DNA from: Gammaproteobacteria bacterium
GTDB lineage: Bacteria > Pseudomonadota > Gammaproteobacteria > Magnimaribacterales > AG-339-G14
Direction: 5' to 3'
Assembly: GCA_019652555.1 (NCBI GenBank)
Contig: BPAJ01000001.1
Span: 733,523 to 797,522 of the forward strand
DNA length: 64,000 nt
Shown: positions 38,441 to 48,272 of the stretch, piece by piece
Numbering within the stretch: the first letter of the stretch is position 1
How the letters are laid out: the number at the start of each line of letters is the position of its first letter
Made by a program: the position numbers and the translations under genes
Notes under the pieces: model-generated
The model's input: the letters and a program-made list of their open reading frames with translations, nothing else
What the model was told of the DNA's origin: nothing
Database searches by the model: none

Positions 38441-39598
38441 AAATTTTCAAAAAGTTTATCAATAATATTTTCCATTCTAAAGTTTTCATAAGCGTACGAA
38501 TATCCTTTATTTCCTAAAAGCTTCAAATCAGATTTATCCAAATCATTTAACATTTGATCTACATTTTCTTTCTCATGATTAGAAGAAAATCCACAACCAG
38601 ATTCTTTTAAAAGTTTATGGGAATCGTTATATTTATCGGCGATTACAATAACCGTTAAAGACGCTTTCATATATCCAAGAAGCTTTCCAGGTACAACGGG
38701 AGTCTTTACATCCTCTGACAAAGCAATAAGTCCAATATCAACTTTCGATAGTAAAGATTCATAATCTTCCGAGGATATGAAAGGAAAAATTCTAATGTTT
38801 TGTAGATTTTTTTTGTTTATATAATTCTTAAATGCCGGAACTTCAGAGCCTTCTATAAGAAGAATCAAGTCATATTCCTCAGAATTTAGCGTATCGAAAG
38901 ACTCTATAAAACTTTTAAACCTGAGATTTGCGAAGGGCCTAAAATTCCAGCAAAAATTATATTTTTTACTTGAATTTACTTCAAAGTCTAAATTAAATGG
39001 AAAATTTGATTTTTGAAATCAATCCAGTTATGCATTACTTTTAACTTGCTTTTGAGGAGGATAAAACTCTTTTATAAATTTAAGATTGCCATAAGAATGC
39101 GTTGTAATAACATCTGAAGTCTTATAGATTTTTTTCTATCAATCTAAATAACCAAATTAAAAAATATTTTTAGGATGCCTAAATCTATAGCTGATTGAGG
39201 AAATAAATCTTGAACATTTATTATTAACTTTGAATTAAAAAAACTTTAGTAAAACCCCAGTTAAACCTAACGATAGAGGAGGAGAATAGATAAAAACATA
39301 ATCGAATTTTTGAAATAAAAAATTGCCCAAAAAAATAAATTATAGGAGCAATTAATGAAAAAAACCCCTTAGTAAATATGCTGAAGATTTTTGAAAAGGT
39401 ATATATATTCTTTTGGTAATTACATTCTTATCCAAAATTCTTTTTGAATCTGGAGGTTTTCTATCTGAGTGAGAAGTCAAAACAAAAACTTCAAAATTTT
39501 TCTTTATTAAGTACTCACTTAAATCCGTCATTAAATTGGCAGCTGATCCAATAGAAGGAAAAAACTGGTCGCTGATAATGAGGATTTTTCTTACTCAC
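38437..39598 (-). CDS. glycosyltransferase family 4, frameshifted
   Basis: About 387 residues. The N-terminal Rossmann half starts VSKKILIISDQFFPSIGSAANLMTDLSEYLIKKNFEVFVLTSH, with one A too many in the first A run. The acceptor-to-donor linker reads KNIIFAGILGPS. The C-terminal GT-B half is open (LILLIEGSEVPAFKNYI, FISSEDYESLLSKVDIGLIAL, VPGKLLGYM). It would transfer a sugar from a nucleotide donor during repeat-unit assembly. The stop overlaps the next gene's ATG as ATGA, and the GTG start touches the upstream stop. Confidence 0.8.
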
Positions 39599-41712
39599 TT
39601 AGTATCTATGTAGATATTTTTCAAATAAACTCAAAGTTAAATCCATAGTTTCTAACTCATCTAAAAATTTTCTTTGAAGTCAATTTTGTTTGCATTGAAT
39701 AAAAAGTGATTTATTTGATTTTGAAAACCAAGGTCGTAGCTATATTTTTTTCTATTAGATTTTTTTCAAAAGATTCAATTAATTTAAAATCTACTACCCT
39801 AATAAGTTTTCCATTTTGGATTACCTCAAAAATTTCACGCGGAGCACTTCTAGAACCCTCAGAAAAATACATCAGGCTAGATACTGATCCATCATCGTGA
39901 GAGAAAGTTGAGGAAAAATTTTCAAATTTGACTTCTGAAGAGCCCAATCCATTGGCGGAAATTTTGTTTATTTTTGATTTAGAGATGAACTTAATCATAT
40001 CTATAAAATGAGAACATTCGGAAATAATTCTGTTGCCGCCCTCCTCTTTAGAGTATAGCCAATGATCTTTATCTATTTTTCCAGCATTAATGGATACATT
40101 TATCATCATTGGAGATTGGTAATCTATTTTTTTTATTAACTCTTTTATTATTTGAGAATATCTTCGATTGTGCCCAACAAGTATTAAAGGTAGTTGATTT
40201 ATTTCATTAATTAATTTTTTGATTTCATCTAACTCTTTTCTTGAGGTGCATAATGGCTTTTCTATTAGAAGATTCTTTTTGGATAATATTGATTTCTTTA
40301 TTGTTTCCAAGTGGTCAGAATGTCTTTCCAATGAAATAACATGAGTTATCTCTTCGTCACTAAAAATATCTTCTTTATTAGTTGAGCAATTATTAAAAGA
40401 GAATTTCTTTGATATATGATTTGCTTTTACAGAAGTTTTGGAAACTAGAGTCTTTAGCCCGACTCCTTTTATTTTTTTAAAGCTGGTAAAAAGTCATAAC
40501 TGCATGATTTCCAGCTCCAATAACTCCTAAATTAGTTTCCTGTTTTGAAAAATACTTCCAGGAAGATTTTGAAGATTTTTTTCTCGCTTTTCGTGACATC
40601 GTTTGGGTAGCTAAACACTATTCCAAGATCATCTTTATTAATTCCTTTAACTAAATTCTCATATAGCTCTGTTGCTTTACTGAAGGATTCTTCACGAGTA
40701 ATTATATTTTTAACATCAATTAATTTAGCGTCTATAAGTCTAATAAATTCAATAAGATTTCTTTCTTGAGTCCACTTAATTATATCTTCAGGATAATCAA
40801 TCCCTTTATTCTCATAAGAATCCTCTAAAGCTCCAAATCCTCCCGCCTTGGAAACCCTAATGGATACTTGCTTTTCCCACATTAATTGTCTGTCTATAGA
40901 AATATCCAAGTTTCCAAGAATAATTATTGTTCCATTTGGTTTTACTATTTCCAAAGCATCTAAAAGAGGCTTATTGTCATTCACATTACAAGCAATTATT
41001 ACTGAGTCTAATCCTCTAGTAACAGAGGAGTTAACAAAAGACTTAAATTTTTCTTCATCGCTGAAAGAATTAATTTTTAAATTATTTAATTCATTGGCTT
41101 TAAAAATATTGGGATCATAACTTACTACGTTACTTCCATAAGCCTTAAGAATCTGTGAGCATAAATTACCTAAAATACCCGAACCTAAAACTCCTATTGA
41201 GGCTCCTCCCAATTGAAGATTGCACAGTCTACATGCATGCATAGAAATGCAGCCCAACATTCCGAAAGAGCTTTCTTTCAGATTTTCTTGAGTCGTTTGC
41301 GCAAGCATAATCTCAGGTAAAACAATATATTCGGAATGGGATGCTAAATTAGATCCAACAGCCGCTACGAAGTCTCCTTTTTAAAATTTTTAATATTTTT
41401 CCCAACATCTATAACCTTTCCGCTAGCGCTATAGCCTAATGGAATTGGAGAATCCAATTTATTCAAAGACATTTTTATAGCTTCCGTTAAGCTGGTTTGT
41501 TTTACCTTATCTATTATTTTTTTTACTAAGTCAGGCCTTGAAATTGCTTTTTGCAATAAATTTTTTTGCTAAATTTACCATCGACATCTCTGTACCCAAA
41601 GAAACAGCAGAATAATAGTCTGAACTAACACCTCATCCTCTCTAATAGTAGGGAAAGGTAATTCTTCAATACTTATTTTTCCTGAAGAGTAATTTTGTAT
41701 AAGCGTTTTCAT
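39599..41712 (-). CDS. bi-domain oxidoreductase: zinc-type alcohol dehydrogenase fused to Gfo/Idh/MocA, frameshifted
   Basis: About 704 residues. The N-terminal MDR half begins MKTLIQNYSSGKISIEELPFPTIREDEV, has PLGYSASGKVIDVG and a Rossmann GVLGSGILGNLCSQILKAYG. The C-terminal half begins TNLGVIGAGNHAVMTF and continues through ISLERHSDHLETIKKSILSKKNLLIEKPLCTS, the Gfo/Idh/MocA pattern with the EKP motif. Breaks lie near 41560, 41380, 40530, 40340 and 39710. This two-domain arrangement is known in polysaccharide clusters, often near heparinase-type genes. The sugar substrate is unknown. Confidence 0.82.
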
Positions 41713-41719
41713 ATAAAAT

Positions 41720-42815
41720 TTAATTTCTTACAGCAGAGCTCATTCCTGGAGGAAAATCAGTAGATTTAGATATTTCATCTTCGAAAATTTCAAACCATTC
41801 AAGAGTAAGATTAAACCCTTCTTCAAAATCAAAAAAGGTTTATAACCAATCAGTTTTTCTGCTTTTTATAGAGGCAAGAAGTCTTGGCTTTGTATCCCAT
41901 TTTCTTCTGGGTTTAAAAAGAAAATCTTTATTATTATTTGTTACTTTCTTTACTAACTTAGCCATTTTAATTATGGAAGTTTCTTTACCGGAAGCTAAAT
42001 TAAAGTTTTCTCCTATAGCTTTTTCGTAGAAACCTGACCTGATAAGACCCTGAACTAAATCCAAGCAAAAGGTAAAGTCTCTTGTTTCCTTGCCATCTCC
42101 TGTGATTGGTAAATGTTGACCATTTCTAGACCAAAATAAAAAATTGGGAATTACATTTCTGTATTGACCTGGGACCTCTCCGGGGCCATAAGAATTAAAA
42201 ATCTACAATTTACAGTTTTTAGGCCGTAATGATGATTATAAAAATTACAATACATCTCACCAGTCATCTTATTAATTTGATAGGGTGTAGTCAGGTGCAT
42301 TGAAATAAAGTCTTCCACGAGAGGTAATTTTGGATATGATCCATAAATAGCACATCCACTTGAGGCATAAACAAATCTCTCGACATTAGTTAAAGTGGCG
42401 TACTCAAGTAATTTAATTTGACCCAAGACGTCTACAGAAGCAGAATTTTCTGGATAATCTACTGAATTTTGATTTGCAAAAATGCAGCAAGATGAAAAAT
42501 AATTTCAGGTCTTTCTTTAAAAACTCTCTTTAAATCTTCATCATTTCTAATATCACCTTTGACAAATATCATATTTTCTAGGGAAGGAAGATTCCAAGGT
42601 TCTTCATCACGGATTGCAGACAAATTATCTAAAACTATTATCCTTCCTCTTTTACCGACAAGCTTAGAAAGAGAGATAGCCAAATTACTTCCAATGGCAC
42701 CTGCTCCACCAGTAATCAAAATAGTTTTTTTCTTATAAAAATTTTCTAATTTTTTATCAAAATTACAATTTTTAAGATACTCAAAACATATTTTTTCTCT
42801 AAATTTATTTTTCAT
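41720..42815 (-). CDS. NAD-dependent sugar epimerase/dehydratase, frameshifted
   Basis: About 365 residues of the extended SDR family. The N-terminus carries ILITGGAGAIGSNLAISL (GxxGxxG). Next come KGDIRNDEDLKRVF, IIFHLAA, the SSGCAIYG serine motif and YQINKMTGE (YxxxK). The C-terminal part (GENFNLASGKETSIIKMAKLVKKV) is the sugar-binding region of UDP-glucose 4-epimerase-like enzymes. Breaks lie near 42460, 42170 and 41850. It ends TDFPPGMSSAVRN. Reading frames resume cleanly, so sequence errors are likely. Confidence 0.8.
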
Positions 42816-43944
42816 TATTCGTCACTACCTTATTAATAATTCTATTTGAGGTTTTTCCATCTCCAAATGGATTTTTAATACTAGACATTTTTTTGTACTT
42901 TCTTTCATTCTCTATAATTTCTTTTGTCATATTATAAACTTTATCTTCATCTGTACCGATCAATAAACCTCCTCCAGCATCAATGATTTCAGGTCTTTCT
43001 GTAGAGTCTCTTAAAATAAGAATGGGACTTTTAAAAGAAGGAGACTCTTCTTGCAGGCCGCCACTATCTGAAAGAACAAGGTCTGTTTTATCCATTAATT
43101 TAAGAAGGTCTCGGTAATTCAAGGGCTTTAAGAGAGACACTTTATGATTATCTTTAAGTATTGTTCTAACTACTTTTTTTACATTTGGATTTGGATGTAC
43201 CGGAAAAAACACATGAATATTGAATGTTTTGGTTAAATTATTAACTGCGCGACATACATTTTTAATCCCATTTTGGTGATTTTCTCTTCTGTGCATAGTG
43301 AGCAGTATTTTTACGATTTTTTTATCATCAATAATATTTACATTTTTTTGTAATTCTTTTGATGAAAAAGGATTATTTTTTGCCTTGGTCTTAATATGCT
43401 TTATGGCATCTACAATCGTATTTCCAACTACAGAAATTTTTTTATTAGAGATTCCTTCTTTTAGTAAGTTATTTTTTGAATTTTTTGTGGGACAAAAATT
43501 ATGTTCTGCGAGATGTGAGAGACCTTTTCGGTTAAATTCTTCTGGAAATGGTGAGCGAAGATTATTTGTTCTTAATCCCGCTTCTACGTGATAGACGGGA
43601 GTATTGTTATAAAATGATGTTATTCCAGCAATATAAGAGGAAGAGGTATCTCCCTGAACAAAAACACCTTGAAACTTATTTCTTTTAAAAATCTTTTCTA
43701 TTTCAAAAAAAAGTTTAGAAGATAATTCGCTTAATGATTGGTTTCTTTGCATTGTGTTTAAAAGAAAATTTGCCTTTAAGTCAAAAAGGGGGAGAACCTC
43801 ATTTGCCATTTCCTCATGTTGCCCAGTAAGTAAAATTTTGTATTTAATTTTTCTCTTTTTCATTTCAATGCATAAAGGGGCTAGCTTTATTGCCTCTGGC
43901 CTTGTTCCAATAACAACTAAGTAAGGGTTAATTTTATTTTGCAT
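42805..43944 (-). CDS. wecB: UDP-N-acetylglucosamine 2-epimerase (non-hydrolysing)
   Basis: Interconverts UDP-GlcNAc and UDP-ManNAc in the cytoplasm. 379 residues, intact. The GT-B fold signatures are VIGTRPEAIKLAPL, VQGDTSSSYIAG, HVEAGLRTNNLRSPFPEEFNR and LSDSGGLQEESPSFKSPILILRDSTERPEIIDAGG. These include the catalytic Asp/Glu/His set of WecB. It overlaps the following epimerase by 11 bp. No wecC (UDP-ManNAc dehydrogenase) is in this window, so the product may be used as ManNAc or modified elsewhere. Confidence 0.95.
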   Translation of the reverse strand: MQNKINPYLVVIGTRPEAIKLAPLCIEMKKRKIKYKILLTGQHEEMANEVLPLFDLKANFLLNTMQRNQSLSELSSKLFFEIEKIFKRNKFQGVFVQGDTSSSYIAGITSFYNNTPVYHVEAGLRTNNLRSPFPEEFNRKGLSHLAEHNFCPTKNSKNNLLKEGISNKKISVVGNTIVDAIKHIKTKAKNNPFSSKELQKNVNIIDDKKIVKILLTMHRRENHQNGIKNVCRAVNNLTKTFNIHVFFPVHPNPNVKKVVRTILKDNHKVSLLKPLNYRDLLKLMDKTDLVLSDSGGLQEESPSFKSPILILRDSTERPEIIDAGGGLLIGTDEDKVYNMTKEIIENERKYKKMSSIKNPFGDGKTSNRIINKVVTNNEK

Positions 43945-43946
43945 AG

Positions 43947-44879
43947 TTATCTAATATTTAAAAATTTTGATAGGAGACTCTTAACTTTTCTTTTATGGAA
44001 AAATTTCCAAAGCAATGGAATGTTTGCCATCAAATAAAGAAACAGATAAACCATAGAAACATGAATATTTTTTTTAATTAAAGTTTTAGCCTGATTTTTA
44101 TTACCATTTTCATAGTGATATCTGGCTAAATAGTAATCACCTCTGGCATAGGCAGACTCAAATCCTTTTTTATTTAAATCAAATATTTTTTTATGCGTAT
44201 CTTTCAAATAGTCAAGAGTTTCAAACCTTTCAGAAGCCCAATTTTTCATGAATTTGTTTGTAAGCGACTCTTCGTAAATCCGATAAGAACCCAAAATTTT
44301 TTTTTGAACCATAACTGGAGAAAGAGCGCAAATTTTCATGAAAAGGTTATATTCTTCAGAGGCAGTAAAATTATGATTAAAATTCAAATTATTCTTTGAA
44401 AGAAAATTTGCATTTATTATTGGGGTAACCATATTAATTTCAAAATTTTGAAGTTGATCATTAAATATATATCCAGAATTATATTTTGGAATTTGTTTTC
44501 TAAAAGCTTTACCCATTTGATCAATCTCTGTAACCCCAGAATATCCCAGTGCAAAATCGCTTCCTTCTATCTCTTCTAACTGAATCTCCAGTTTTTTTTC
44601 CATCCACAGATCATCTGTATCTAGAAAAGTTATCCATTCTCCATTAGATAAATTTAAAGCCTCAGCTCGGGCATGCCCAAGGTTCAATAATTTTCGAGAA
44701 TTAAAGACTTTCACCTTATTCCCAAACGAATGAGCTATTTCTTCGCTATTATCTGTCGAATAATTATTAAAAAAAATAATTTCCCAATCAGTAAATGTTT
44801 GGTTGAAAACTGATTGAATTGACTCCTTCAGAAAGGAAGCTCCATTATGACAGTTCATTACCACAGAAATTTTTGGCAT
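43947..44879 (-). CDS. glycosyltransferase family 2
   Basis: A GT-A type transferase of 310 residues. MPKISVVMNCHNGASFLKESIQSVFNQTFTDWEIIFFNN is the GT2 nucleotide-binding start, and FLDTDDLWMEKKLE has the metal-binding DxD. The C-terminal 70 residues are basic and hydrophobic (VSMVYLFLYLMANIPLLWKFFHKRKVKSLLSKFL), suggesting membrane attachment. It is intact, with stop and start overlaps to its neighbours. Donor and acceptor sugars cannot be read from sequence. Confidence 0.92.
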   Translation of the reverse strand: MPKISVVMNCHNGASFLKESIQSVFNQTFTDWEIIFFNNYSTDNSEEIAHSFGNKVKVFNSRKLLNLGHARAEALNLSNGEWITFLDTDDLWMEKKLEIQLEEIEGSDFALGYSGVTEIDQMGKAFRKQIPKYNSGYIFNDQLQNFEINMVTPIINANFLSKNNLNFNHNFTASEEYNLFMKICALSPVMVQKKILGSYRIYEESLTNKFMKNWASERFETLDYLKDTHKKIFDLNKKGFESAYARGDYYLARYHYENGNKNQAKTLIKKNIHVSMVYLFLYLMANIPLLWKFFHKRKVKSLLSKFLNIR

Positions 44880-45988
44880 TAGCTAAAAAAATTCTTAATT
44901 TCTATGACCACTCTTTTAATTTCTTTGTTGTTAAGATCAGGATGCAGAGGGATTGATAAAATTTCCTGTCCAAATTTTTCACTTTCTGTAAGCTTATATG
45001 GTGTTCTGAATTTGCTTAAAAGGTGATTGGGCTGATAGTGAATACCTGTTTGAATACCCTTTTTTTCTAGGAATTTTTTTAAAAGATCTCTCTTATTATC
45101 TAAAACCTTGATAGGAAAAATATGCTGATGATTTTTTTCAAAATCAATTTTTAAAAGTTCTATTTCCTCCATAGAGGTCAATTTACTTATATAAAAATTG
45201 ACAATTCTTTTTCGTTTTTCTTGAAAGGACTTAACTTTCCTTAACTGTGTTCTTCCAATTGCAGCTAGCACATCACTTAAGTGATACCTCCAACCCTGTT
45301 CTTGTACGTCAAAATTCCAGCTTCTGGATTTTGAGTATCTTTTATATGAATCTCCTTTAACACCAAGCAGCCTTATGTCATTCAGTTTTGATATTAAGCT
45401 TTTATCACTTGTTAAAATTGCTCCGCCTTCCCCGGAAGTGATATTTTTTATTCCATCAAAGCTAAAACATACAACGTCTCCTATCTGCCCCACTCTCTTA
45501 TTTCCATTGAAAGAACCAAAACTGTGAGCAGCGTCCTCTACAACTCGGAGCTGATGTTTTTTTGCAAATCTGTATACATTTTTCATTTCCTGGGCATTAC
45601 TTGCATAATGAACCGGCATAATTACTTTTGTTTTTTTATTTATTCTTTTTTTAGCATCTTCCAGATCGATAAACCCGTTATCTCCATCAATATCACATGC
45701 AATTGGCTTTGCGCCAGTAGCTGAAATTGCCTGAAAAGATGCAACATATGTAATGCTAGGAACTAAAACTTCGGTTCCTTTGCCAACTCCACAAGCTTGA
45801 AGAGCAAGATGGAGTGCAGCTGTTCCTGAAGAAACTGCTATGACTTTTTTTGAAGTATTTAAATAATTTGCAATCTCTTCTTCAAATAATTTTACTTCTG
45901 GACCCATCCCTAAATAACTATTTCCAATAACTCTATTAATAGCTATTTTTTCTTTGCTATTTAATGAAGATTTTGAAAGTCTAATCAT
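44879..45988 (-). CDS. DegT/DnrJ/EryC1/StrS-family sugar aminotransferase
   Basis: A PLP enzyme of 369 residues. VIAVSSGTAALHLALQACGVGKGTEVLVPSITYVAS is the cofactor phosphate region, RVVEDAAHSFG has the ring-contact Asp, and the Schiff-base Lys is in FSFDGIKNITSGEGGAILTS. Because the Lys is present it should aminate a ketosugar; it is not a RfbH/ColD-type 3-dehydratase, which has His there and is longer. Next to CDP-glucose 4,6-dehydratase it probably aminates CDP-4-keto-6-deoxyglucose or an isomer made by the neighbouring cupin. The start overlaps the cupin's end by 8 bp. Confidence 0.92.
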   Translation of the reverse strand: MIRLSKSSLNSKEKIAINRVIGNSYLGMGPEVKLFEEEIANYLNTSKKVIAVSSGTAALHLALQACGVGKGTEVLVPSITYVASFQAISATGAKPIACDIDGDNGFIDLEDAKKRINKKTKVIMPVHYASNAQEMKNVYRFAKKHQLRVVEDAAHSFGSFNGNKRVGQIGDVVCFSFDGIKNITSGEGGAILTSDKSLISKLNDIRLLGVKGDSYKRYSKSRSWNFDVQEQGWRYHLSDVLAAIGRTQLRKVKSFQEKRKRIVNFYISKLTSMEEIELLKIDFEKNHQHIFPIKVLDNKRDLLKKFLEKKGIQTGIHYQPNHLLSKFRTPYKLTESEKFGQEILSIPLHPDLNNKEIKRVVIEIKNFFS

Positions 45989-46421
45989 TTAAATTAATTG
46001 GAAAATTTTCTATTTCAATTGCTTCAACTTCTGATGGGTCATGGGAATAATCAGAAACATTTAGAAGCATATTTCTTTCTTTAAGCCCCTTAAAGGCAAG
46101 CCATATTCCAGATGGAACTGTAAGCCTAAAATAATTTTCTTCGCTTAAAGTAAAACTAGATAATTTAGAGTGTTTATCTTCTTGCTCCTCATCATAAGCA
46201 AAAAATTTTATTTCGCCAACGGGAACAATAAGATTCAATGTGGCCTTTTTGTGTTTTTTCCAGCCTTTTATTTTTCCTTTTTTAATGAAAGAAAAATAAG
46301 CCTCGCCAAAACCAACATACTCACTATCGGAAGACTTTATTGCGTGCCATACATCGCCAAGGGGGTGGGAAATCTTTTTTAATGAAATATATTTAATTAT
46401 GTTATCTACTGATTCGCCCAT
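45981..46421 (-). CDS. RmlC/WxcM-like cupin, candidate ketosugar epimerase or isomerase
   Basis: A cupin of 146 residues resembling dTDP-4-dehydrorhamnose 3,5-epimerase and WxcM proteins. WKKHKKATLNLIVPVGEIKFFAYDE has His near the start of the barrel, and RLTVPSGIWLAFKGL is the typical VPxGxWHAF strand with Trp but no following His. With rfbG upstream and a DegT aminotransferase downstream, it may epimerise or isomerise CDP-4-keto-6-deoxyglucose before transamination. The substrate assignment is inference from context. Confidence 0.75.
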   Translation of the reverse strand: MGESVDNIIKYISLKKISHPLGDVWHAIKSSDSEYVGFGEAYFSFIKKGKIKGWKKHKKATLNLIVPVGEIKFFAYDEEQEDKHSKLSSFTLSEENYFRLTVPSGIWLAFKGLKERNMLLNVSDYSHDPSEVEAIEIENFPINLND

Positions 46422-47497
46422 GGTAATTTCCTTTTCGAAGCCTTAGATTCATATATTTCAATTTGTTTTAAAGTTAGTTCCATTAAATCAATATTTTTTT
46501 CAAAAAAATTGAAATACCAATCTGAAACTGATTCTATCATTTCACTGGTATTAAGTACCGGTTGCCATCTTAGTAACTTTTTTGCCTTACTAATATCAAG
46601 CTGAAGAAGGCCAGACTCAGGAAAATCATTGCTCTCGATAATTTTATAAGATTCCTTAAGTTCAAACTTTTTAGAAAGTTTTTTAATCAGAGATTCTACA
46701 TTCAATATGTCGTTTTGATTTGGACCAAAATTAAATGCTTCTCCATTGAATTCTCTTGATTCATAAATTGAATTTGCAAGATGTAAGTAACCTGATAATG
46801 GCTCCAAGACATGTTGCCAAGGTCTCGTTGATAAAGGATTTCGAATACTTACAGACTCTTTTTTTTGCCAAGCCTTCATACAATCTACTACCAGCCTATC
46901 TCTAGCCCAATCTCCACCTCCTATGACATTTCCTGCCCTTCCCACGGCTAAGGTGAGATTATCCTTACTATTCAGGAAAGTTCGAAAATAAGAGCTTATA
47001 AAAATTTCTGCAGCAGCTTTAGATGAGCTATAAATATCTTTCCCACCCAATTTGTCCGTTTCTTTATATCCTGTGGATTTTTCAATATTTTCATAGCACT
47101 TGTCACTTGTTACTAATAAAGCAGAACATTTCCAGTTAATGTCGCACATAATTTGGAGTAAATTAGTTGTCCCTATACTGTTGGATAAAATAGTTTCTAT
47201 TGGAATTTTGTAAGATTCAGACACTATTGGCTGAGCTGCCAAATGAAAAATAAAATCAGGCTTAGTTGAAAAAATTATTTTTTTTAACTTTTTTATTTCT
47301 TGTATGTCGAGAAAGTGTTGATCAATTTTTTTTTGTAATTTTAAAACTTTAAAAAGAGATGGATTTGTAGGTATGTCCTTAGAAATTCCAGTTATGTTTG
47401 CCCCTAATTTAAGAAGCCAAAGGGTTAGCCAAGATCCTTTAAATCCTGTATTGCCAGTAACCAGAACTTTTTTGTTTTGAAAAATATTGTTAAACAT
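46406..47497 (-). CDS. rfbG: CDP-glucose 4,6-dehydratase
   Basis: Converts CDP-glucose to CDP-4-keto-6-deoxyglucose. 363 residues of the extended SDR family. VLVTGNTGFKGSWLTLWLLKLGANITGIS is the typical RfbG N-terminus (GFKGSWL), YSSSKAAAEIFISSYFRTF holds the catalytic YxxxK, and VGRAGNVIGGGDWARDRLVVDCMKAW and RPWQHVLEPLSGYL are family signatures. It is intact and 7 bp after rfbF. The usual partner RfbH is not present; a DegT aminotransferase is there instead. Confidence 0.96.
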   Translation of the reverse strand: MFNNIFQNKKVLVTGNTGFKGSWLTLWLLKLGANITGISKDIPTNPSLFKVLKLQKKIDQHFLDIQEIKKLKKIIFSTKPDFIFHLAAQPIVSESYKIPIETILSNSIGTTNLLQIMCDINWKCSALLVTSDKCYENIEKSTGYKETDKLGGKDIYSSSKAAAEIFISSYFRTFLNSKDNLTLAVGRAGNVIGGGDWARDRLVVDCMKAWQKKESVSIRNPLSTRPWQHVLEPLSGYLHLANSIYESREFNGEAFNFGPNQNDILNVESLIKKLSKKFELKESYKIIESNDFPESGLLQLDISKAKKLLRWQPVLNTSEMIESVSDWYFNFFEKNIDLMELTLKQIEIYESKASKRKLPWANQ

Positions 47498-47504
47498 TTT
47501 TCCA

Positions 47505-48272
47505 TTACCATTTTTTCCAAGGAGGATTTCCTGAATCCCAATAGGATTGAAGCTCTAGCTTATCTTTAAGAGTATCCATGCATTTCCAGAATCCACTATG
47601 TCTAAAAGTCATTAGCTGACCTTTTCTTGCCAAGCTCTGTAATGGCTCTTTCTCAAGAAAAGTATCGTCATCTTTCAGCAAAGAAAATAATTCTTTTTTA
47701 AAAATAAAGAATCCTCCGTTGATCCAAGCTTCAGTTTCATTTGGTTTTTCCTGAAAGGAAGTAACAGTATCTTCATTGCTCTCAAAAACGCCAAACCTTT
47801 CTTTGGGTTGAATACTTGTCATTGTTGCGATTTTGTTGTGATTTTTATGGAACTCTTCTAGCTTTCCTAAATCGATATCTGAGACGCCATCTCCATAAGT
47901 CAGCATAAAGTCATTGTCCCCAATTATTTCTTGAGCTCTTTTAATTCGTCCTCCCGTCATGGTTTCTTGACCCGTATCTACAAAAGAAATAGTCCAATCT
48001 TCTGAAAGAGAATTTATTAGGGTTTTTTTGTTGGATTTTTGCTTTAAAACAAAGTCATTGGCATTAAAAGGATAATTCATAAAATATTCTTTTATTAAAT
48101 TGCCTTTGTTACCCAACAATATTACGAACTCCTTGAAGCCATGAAAATAATAATGTCGCATTATGTGAACAAGGATAGGAAGATTGCCAATGCTAACCAT
48201 TGGCTTTGGAACAGAAGCAGTTTCTTCTGACAATCTCGTTCCCAATCCCCCCGCTAAAATTACTACTTTCAT
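47505..48272 (-). CDS. rfbF: glucose-1-phosphate cytidylyltransferase
   Basis: Makes CDP-glucose from CTP and glucose-1-phosphate. 255 residues. MKVVILAGGLGTRLSEETASVPKPMVSIGNLPILVHIM has the nucleotidyl-transfer loop, DNDFMLTYGDGVSDIDL the metal Asp and RFGVFESNEDTVTSFQEKPNETEAWINGGFFIF the sugar pocket, all typical of RfbF. It is the first step of the CDP-sugar branch, and its start overlaps the previous gene by 4 bp. Confidence 0.97.
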   Translation of the reverse strand: MKVVILAGGLGTRLSEETASVPKPMVSIGNLPILVHIMRHYYFHGFKEFVILLGNKGNLIKEYFMNYPFNANDFVLKQKSNKKTLINSLSEDWTISFVDTGQETMTGGRIKRAQEIIGDNDFMLTYGDGVSDIDLGKLEEFHKNHNKIATMTSIQPKERFGVFESNEDTVTSFQEKPNETEAWINGGFFIFKKELFSLLKDDDTFLEKEPLQSLARKGQLMTFRHSGFWKCMDTLKDKLELQSYWDSGNPPWKKW

